NCBI GenBank assembly: GCA_021780625.1 | Contig: JAJXYI010000308.1 | Coordinates: 1 to 13,081, forward strand | From: a bacterium | GTDB taxonomy: Bacteria > Verrucomicrobiota > Verrucomicrobiae > Opitutales > Opitutaceae | Length of the DNA stretch: 13,081 nt | Reading direction: 5' to 3' | Shown here: positions 9,828 through 13,081 of the stretch, piece by piece | Numbering within the stretch: the first letter of the stretch is position 1 | Layout: each line of letters starts with the position of its first letter | The notes under the pieces: model-generated | What the model saw: the letters and a program-made list of their open reading frames with translations, nothing else | The model's database searches: none | Told to the model about the DNA's origin: nothing | Position numbers and translations under genes: made by a program

Positions 9828-10096
9828 AGAGGTTCGTGGATTGAGGATTGGTGTTCTCGGATACCGCGAACCTCCTTTCGCATTTCACGTACCACTACCG
9901 ATTAAGAAAACATCAAGTCCTGCACCATTGCCGTAAAGATTTCATCAAGCCGACGGTGCCCAAAAAGCGGTAATGACCTCCTCACTACACCCATCGGGGG
10001 CGCGTAACGGTGTCCTTCCAGCCGGCACAAACTCCAACCACCTGCAATTGGCCAGCATCATTTCCGTATGGCCGGCCTGCTGACTCCTGCGGTTGA
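9828..10096. other. Divergent intergenic region between permease and MFS genes
   Basis: This 269-base gap must hold the promoters for both divergent genes. Apart from the leader inverted repeat on the permease side, I see a somewhat AT-rich stretch (about 9900-9970) but no pair of hexamers good enough to name as a promoter. I find no operator-like repeat, no RNA gene and no convincing short ORF. Confidence 0.6.
9829..9880 (-). promoter_or_regulatory. Leader inverted repeat with distant Shine-Dalgarno sequence upstream of the permease
   Basis: On the minus strand AAAGGAGGT (9880-9872), a near-perfect ribosome-binding sequence, lies about 44 bases before ATG 9827, too far for normal use. It has no ATG, GTG or TTG at proper spacing. 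Its GAGGTTCG (9874-9867) is exactly complementary to CGAACCTC (9836-9829), which ends two bases before the start codon, giving an 8-bp stem with a 30-base loop. The fold would either hide the ribosome site or bring it next to the start codon. Function is inferred from sequence complementarity. Confidence 0.4.
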
Positions 10097-11320
10097 ATGT
10101 CGGTTTCGATGGATACCGCTTCCAAAGTTCCCGGGGTGAGTGCGCGGCGCACGGCCGTGCAGCTGGCAGCACTGTCCGCGCTCGGACCTTTCTGCATCGA
10201 CGCCTACCTGCCCTCGATGCCGGACATTTCACGCGTGATGAACCAGTCGCTCGACGACGTCCAGGGAACCCTGACGGCGTACATGATTCCGTTCGCGGTG
10301 ATGACGCTCTGGCACGGGGCGCTGTCCGACACCTTCGGCCGGCGGCGGATGGTTGTGCTGGGACTTGCGGCATTCGCGGCGGCCTCCGCGGGCTGCGCGC
10401 TGGCCACCTCGCTGCCGTGGCTGATGTTCTTCCGGGTGTTCCAAGGCGCGACAGCCGGCGTGGGGATGGTCGTCGGACGCGCGATCGTGCGCGACCTCTA
10501 CGACGGTCCCGAGGCGCAAAAGCTGATGGCGATGGTGGCGATCGTGTTTGCGATCGCACCGGCCATCGCGCCCATCGTGGGCGGCTGGCTCCAGGCCTGG
10601 TTTGGCTGGCGCGCGATCTTCGTGTTCATGGCGGTTTACGCGTCTGTGCTGCTGGCCACCATCGCGGCGACACTGCCGGAGACGCTTCCCCGGTCGGCGC
10701 GGCAGAGCTTTCGTCCCGGCTTCCTGGCGAAGTCGTACTTCACCGCCCTGCGACACCCCGTGTTCATGACGGCGTGTATCGCCATCGCCTTCGCCTTCGC
10801 TGGACTGTTTCTCTACGTGCTGTCGGCCCCGGAATTCCTGATGCACCACCTGCACGTGAGTGCGACGGGGTTTCTCTGGCTGTTCGGCCCGCTGACCGCG
10901 GGAATCGTCGTGGGCAACGTGCTGTGCGCGCGCCTCGCGGGGCGGCTGTCGCTGGTGCGCACCGCGGCGATCGGCTGCGCCGTCATGCTCGTGTGCGCAT
11001 TGTCAAACGTCGGCATGAACCTCCTGATGCCGCCGCGCCTGCCCTGGGCGGTGATTCCACTCTTTGGATACATGGTCGGCATGTCGCTCGTGCTTCCGAC
11101 GATGACAATCCGGGCCATCGACTGCTTTCCGCAGCAGCGCGGACTCGCGGCCTCGTGCCAGAGTTTCGTCCAGAGCGCCGGCAGTTCGGTGCTCTCGGCG
11201 GCCGCCCCCCTGCTGTGGATCTCGAGCCTGAGCCTGTCCGCGAGCCAGTTCGCGTTCGGGCTGGTCAGCGCGGGCATGCTCGCCCTGGTGCCCCTGTTCG
11301 CCCGACGCGGGCCCGCGTGA
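10097..11320 (+). CDS. Bcr/CflA-type MFS drug/metabolite efflux transporter
   Basis: This is a proton-coupled efflux transporter of the major facilitator superfamily, DHA1 branch, in the inner membrane. Its 407 residues and about twelve membrane segments fit the family. Segment 1 holds the Asp35 typical of Bcr/CflA/MdfA-like pumps (IDAYLPSMPDI). Motif A is at 74-84 (GALSDTFGRRR) and motif B at 113-117 (RVFQG). The subfamily stretch GRAIVRDLYDG follows at 127-137, and a PxxGG-type motif lies in segment 5 (APAIAPIVGGWL). ATG 10097 is used; ATG 10109, four codons later, is equally possible, and neither has a clear ribosome-binding site. It is the first of three plus-strand genes. Substrates could be antibiotics, sulfonamide-like compounds or amino-acid derivatives, and the sequence does not say which. 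Confidence 0.92.
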   Translation: MSVSMDTASKVPGVSARRTAVQLAALSALGPFCIDAYLPSMPDISRVMNQSLDDVQGTLTAYMIPFAVMTLWHGALSDTFGRRRMVVLGLAAFAAASAGCALATSLPWLMFFRVFQGATAGVGMVVGRAIVRDLYDGPEAQKLMAMVAIVFAIAPAIAPIVGGWLQAWFGWRAIFVFMAVYASVLLATIAATLPETLPRSARQSFRPGFLAKSYFTALRHPVFMTACIAIAFAFAGLFLYVLSAPEFLMHHLHVSATGFLWLFGPLTAGIVVGNVLCARLAGRLSLVRTAAIGCAVMLVCALSNVGMNLLMPPRLPWAVIPLFGYMVGMSLVLPTMTIRAIDCFPQQRGLAASCQSFVQSAGSSVLSAAAPLLWISSLSLSASQFAFGLVSAGMLALVPLFARRGPA

Positions 11321-11400
11321 GCAGGACGGGGCCGGATCGGCATTGACCACCGCGGCGGGCGCGGGTGCGATGGCCCATCCCCCACAAAATCACTCCTTCC

Positions 11401-12150
11401 ATGACCCGCCTCCGTATTGCCCTGACCACCACAACCCTCCTTTCCCTGGCCGTCCTCTCCGCGTCGGCCAAGCCCACCCAGGCCCAGATGGATCTCTGGC
11501 AGCGGCAGGCCGAGGAGCGCCTTCACAACGACTGGGCCTGGATCGGACGTTACGCCACGGAGAACGCCAAGCTCAAGGCCCCCGCACCCGGCGAAAACCG
11601 GGTCGTGTTCATGGGCGACTCCATCACCGATTTCTGGATACAGAGAAGTCCCGCGTTCTTCGCCGACCACCCCTACCTGGACCGAGGGATCAGCGGACAG
11701 ACCACGCCGCAGATGCTCGTTCGCTTTCGTGCGGACGTGATCGACCTGCACCCGAAGGTCGTGGTCATCCTCGCCGGCACCAACGACGTCGCCGGCAACA
11801 CGGGCCCGGAAACCCCGGCTCAAATCGAGGGCTACCTCGCCTCCATGGTCGACCTCGCCCGACAGCATCACATTCGCGTGGTGCTCTCCTCCATTCTCCC
11901 GGCGGCCGACTACCCGTGGCGCCGCGGCCTGGATCCCGCTCCGAAGATCGAGGCGCTCAACACCTGGATTCGCGCCTACGCCGCGAGCCACGACTGCGTG
12001 TACCTCGACTACTGGACAGCGATGCAGGACGGCCATGGCGGCATGCGCGCCGGAATCTCGATTGACGGCGTACACCCGAATGCCACCGGTTATGCGATCA
12101 TGGAACCGCTCGCTGTGAAGGCGATCGACGAAGCCCTCGCGCGCGAATGA
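11401..12150 (+). CDS. Secreted SGNH/GDSL hydrolase
   Basis: This is an exported esterase-type hydrolase of the SGNH fold, 249 residues. A signal peptide covers residues 1-23 (MTRLR, then a hydrophobic core and cleavage after ASA), so it should act in the periplasm or outside. Catalytic blocks: MGDSITDFW with Ser74, GISGQT (96-101), GTND with Asn128, and DGVHPNATGY with Asp222 and His225. ATG 11401 is chosen because it places the signal peptide at the N-terminus; an in-frame ATG at 11365 would add 12 residues before it. It follows the MFS gene by 80 bases and may share its transcript. It is only distantly like the cytoplasmic SGNH hydrolase at the left of the window (block III GTND against GVNN), so the two are not a recent duplication. 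Relatives act on acetylated sugars or lipids; the substrate is unknown. Confidence 0.92.
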   Translation: MTRLRIALTTTTLLSLAVLSASAKPTQAQMDLWQRQAEERLHNDWAWIGRYATENAKLKAPAPGENRVVFMGDSITDFWIQRSPAFFADHPYLDRGISGQTTPQMLVRFRADVIDLHPKVVVILAGTNDVAGNTGPETPAQIEGYLASMVDLARQHHIRVVLSSILPAADYPWRRGLDPAPKIEALNTWIRAYAASHDCVYLDYWTAMQDGHGGMRAGISIDGVHPNATGYAIMEPLAVKAIDEALARE

Positions 12151-12154
12151 GCCC

Positions 12155-12182
12155 CCGGGGCGCAGGCCTCCGTCCGCCCCGG
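12155..12182 (+). terminator. GC hairpin after the secreted hydrolase gene, weak terminator candidate
   Basis: CCGGGGCG (12155-12162) pairs perfectly with CGCCCCGG (12175-12182) around a 12-base loop, starting four bases after the hydrolase stop. No T-run follows, so it may not terminate by the intrinsic route. It could protect the 3' end of the message or be a remnant terminator. Confidence 0.35.
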
Positions 12183-12230
12183 TGATCTGCGCTCGCCCTC
12201 CGCGATGGGAGACCTAAACTTCGGAACACT

Positions 12231-12884
12231 ATGCCTTCGTCATCCGACGCGGAGTTTGAACACGCGGTTCTCGACATGATCGAGCACAGCTCGACCGGAT
12301 CGGTGCCGCGCACCCCGTCGTATGACGAGATCCTGGGCCACCTGCGCGCAACGCACCAGGTTTACGCGAGCGCCGATCACAGGGACGGGCACGTCACGGC
12401 CCGTTCGCTCGCGCACCTGCCGGTCTTTCATGCGGCCAACCTCGACTCGTTTGCGGAGGGCGCGATTGCGGCAGAGGCGCTTGAACCCAACACGGCGATC
12501 TTCGATCGCTATGTGCAATCCCTCCCCGCCGATGCCCGTGCGCGCGCCGAATCCTGCCGGGAATCGGTTGCCGGCCGGCTGATCCACCACCGCCCCAAGC
12601 AGGGGGCTGCGGCGACACATGATCCCGTGGCGACCCTGTTTCTCGTTCCGGGCGGAGGTCCGCACCCGGGCCTTCCCGGCAATTACCTTCACGGCATGCT
12701 CATGGAGGCCAACGATTCGCGTTATCCGGCGCCCTGGCGTATCCTTGTGAAGGATTCGCTGGACGACGTCGCGATCCTTGACGCCGCATCCGTCGCCGAG
12801 GCGGTCGCGGCGTTGAAGGATCTGTTTGAAAGCGCCCCGTTCCACCTCGTGGAACTCGAGGCGCTCGGTTTCCGGATCGAGTGA
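12231..12884 (+). CDS. Hypothetical protein, 217 residues, family not recognised
   Basis: I do not recognise this protein. It is a soluble, mildly acidic chain with no signal peptide, membrane segment or obvious catalytic motif. The N-terminal 40 residues look helical (DAEFEHAVLDMIEHSS). The middle holds a glycine/proline-rich stretch (LFLVPGGGPHPGLPGNYLHG, about 138-157), and the C-terminal third alternates strands and helices (WRILVKDSLDDVAILDAAS). The gene is real by codon character, by length and by its place in a gap with no better frame. ATG 12231 has a weak GGA about 7 bases upstream. It starts 80 bases after the hydrolase, past a hairpin, and its stop lies 12 bases from the convergent chemoreceptor gene. 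No function is proposed. Confidence 0.75.
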   Translation: MPSSSDAEFEHAVLDMIEHSSTGSVPRTPSYDEILGHLRATHQVYASADHRDGHVTARSLAHLPVFHAANLDSFAEGAIAAEALEPNTAIFDRYVQSLPADARARAESCRESVAGRLIHHRPKQGAAATHDPVATLFLVPGGGPHPGLPGNYLHGMLMEANDSRYPAPWRILVKDSLDDVAILDAASVAEAVAALKDLFESAPFHLVELEALGFRIE

Positions 12885-12896
12885 GCCGTCTGCGGT

Positions 12897-13081
12897 CTAG
12901 GCTCCCATCTCGGGGACCAGCGAGCCGATGAGCGGGGCCTCGTCGCTCCTGGCCGCTTTCTTCTTCCGCCCCCCGGCCATCGCACCCAGCTCGGCGATGG
13001 CGGTGTTCAGGCGGCCCGTCTGGTGATTCAATTCCGCCGCTGCGCTCGAGGTCTCCTCGGCCGTCGCGGCATTCGCCTGGG
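12897..13081 (-). CDS. Methyl-accepting chemotaxis protein, C-terminal end only
   Basis: The minus strand is open from the right window edge to TAG at 12897, giving the last 60 residues of a larger protein. The segment ANAATAEETSSAAAELNHQ, followed by RLNTAIAEL, is the typical end of a chemoreceptor signalling domain (family pattern QxNAxxAEExSxAxxEL). There the coiled coil carries methylation sites and passes signals to CheA/CheW. After it comes a short basic linker (GRKKKAARS) and a hydrophobic end (EAPLIGSLVPEMGA). There is no CheR-binding pentapeptide of the NWETF type. The sensor part lies outside the window, so its ligand is unknown. The identification rests on one conserved motif but is quite specific. 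Confidence 0.85.
   Translation of the reverse strand, partial: QANAATAEETSSAAAELNHQTGRLNTAIAELGAMAGGRKKKAARSDEAPLIGSLVPEMGA

Noticed and set aside
8244..9905. A 553-codon open frame on the plus strand, antisense to the permease
   Set aside because: The product is highly charged (R, E, D, H) without motifs and mirrors the permease codons, so it is a shadow frame.
11305..11318. Perfect 14-base palindrome ACGCGGGCCCGCGT at the end of the MFS gene
   Set aside because: It has no loop and no T-run, and it lies in codons for Arg, Gly, Pro and Ala. Such GC palindromes are common by chance at this base composition.
10093..11346. A 417-codon frame overlapping the MFS gene in another phase
   Set aside because: It is Arg/Gly/Ala-rich without membrane segments, while the alternative frame carries all the MFS motifs.

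Overview
The window is a 13 kb, GC-rich piece of a bacterial chromosome with dense, ordinary gene packing. There are no tRNA or rRNA genes, insertion sequences or CRISPR arrays. The taxon cannot be fixed from the sequence alone. The gene content (PP2C-Ser/Thr kinase fusion, KdpDE, two SGNH hydrolases, a large APC permease, a chemoreceptor) and the near-absence of Shine-Dalgarno sequences would suit a Verrucomicrobiota/Opitutaceae-type organism. That assignment is inference.

Layout, left to right. (1) 1-1887: a LysR-type regulator on the minus strand, cut by the window edge, diverges from a YeiH-family (putative sulfate/sulfite exporter) membrane protein. The 81-base AT-rich gap between them carries an 11-base palindrome. 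This is the known yeiE/yeiH arrangement. (2) 1936-9827: five genes all on the minus strand. In transcription order they are an APC-superfamily amino-acid permease, a PP2C phosphatase-Ser/Thr kinase fusion with a C-terminal membrane anchor, a KdpD-type sensor histidine kinase, a KdpE-type response regulator (one-base stop/start overlap with kdpD), and a cytoplasmic SGNH/GDSL hydrolase of the PAF-acetylhydrolase-like type. The kdpFABC potassium pump that KdpDE normally controls is not next to them. (3) 9828-10096: a 269-base divergent promoter region. On the permease side it holds a strong Shine-Dalgarno sequence far from the start codon, able to pair with the bases just before that codon. (4) 10097-12884: three plus-strand genes, namely a Bcr/CflA-type MFS efflux transporter, an exported SGNH hydrolase with a signal peptide, and an unrecognised 217-residue protein. 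(5) 12897-13081: the C-terminal end of a methyl-accepting chemotaxis protein on the minus strand.

How the genes may work together. The most interesting block is the minus-strand run, where a Ser/Thr phosphatase-kinase lies directly upstream of a complete histidine kinase-response regulator pair and downstream of a transporter. The pair has lost its usual pump neighbours, and the KdpD sensor domain departs from the family consensus. A rewired phospho-signalling module linked to the permease is a reasonable hypothesis, but the sequence does not prove it. The other regions look like ordinary chromosomal housekeeping and accessory genes. I see no clear, wholly new system.
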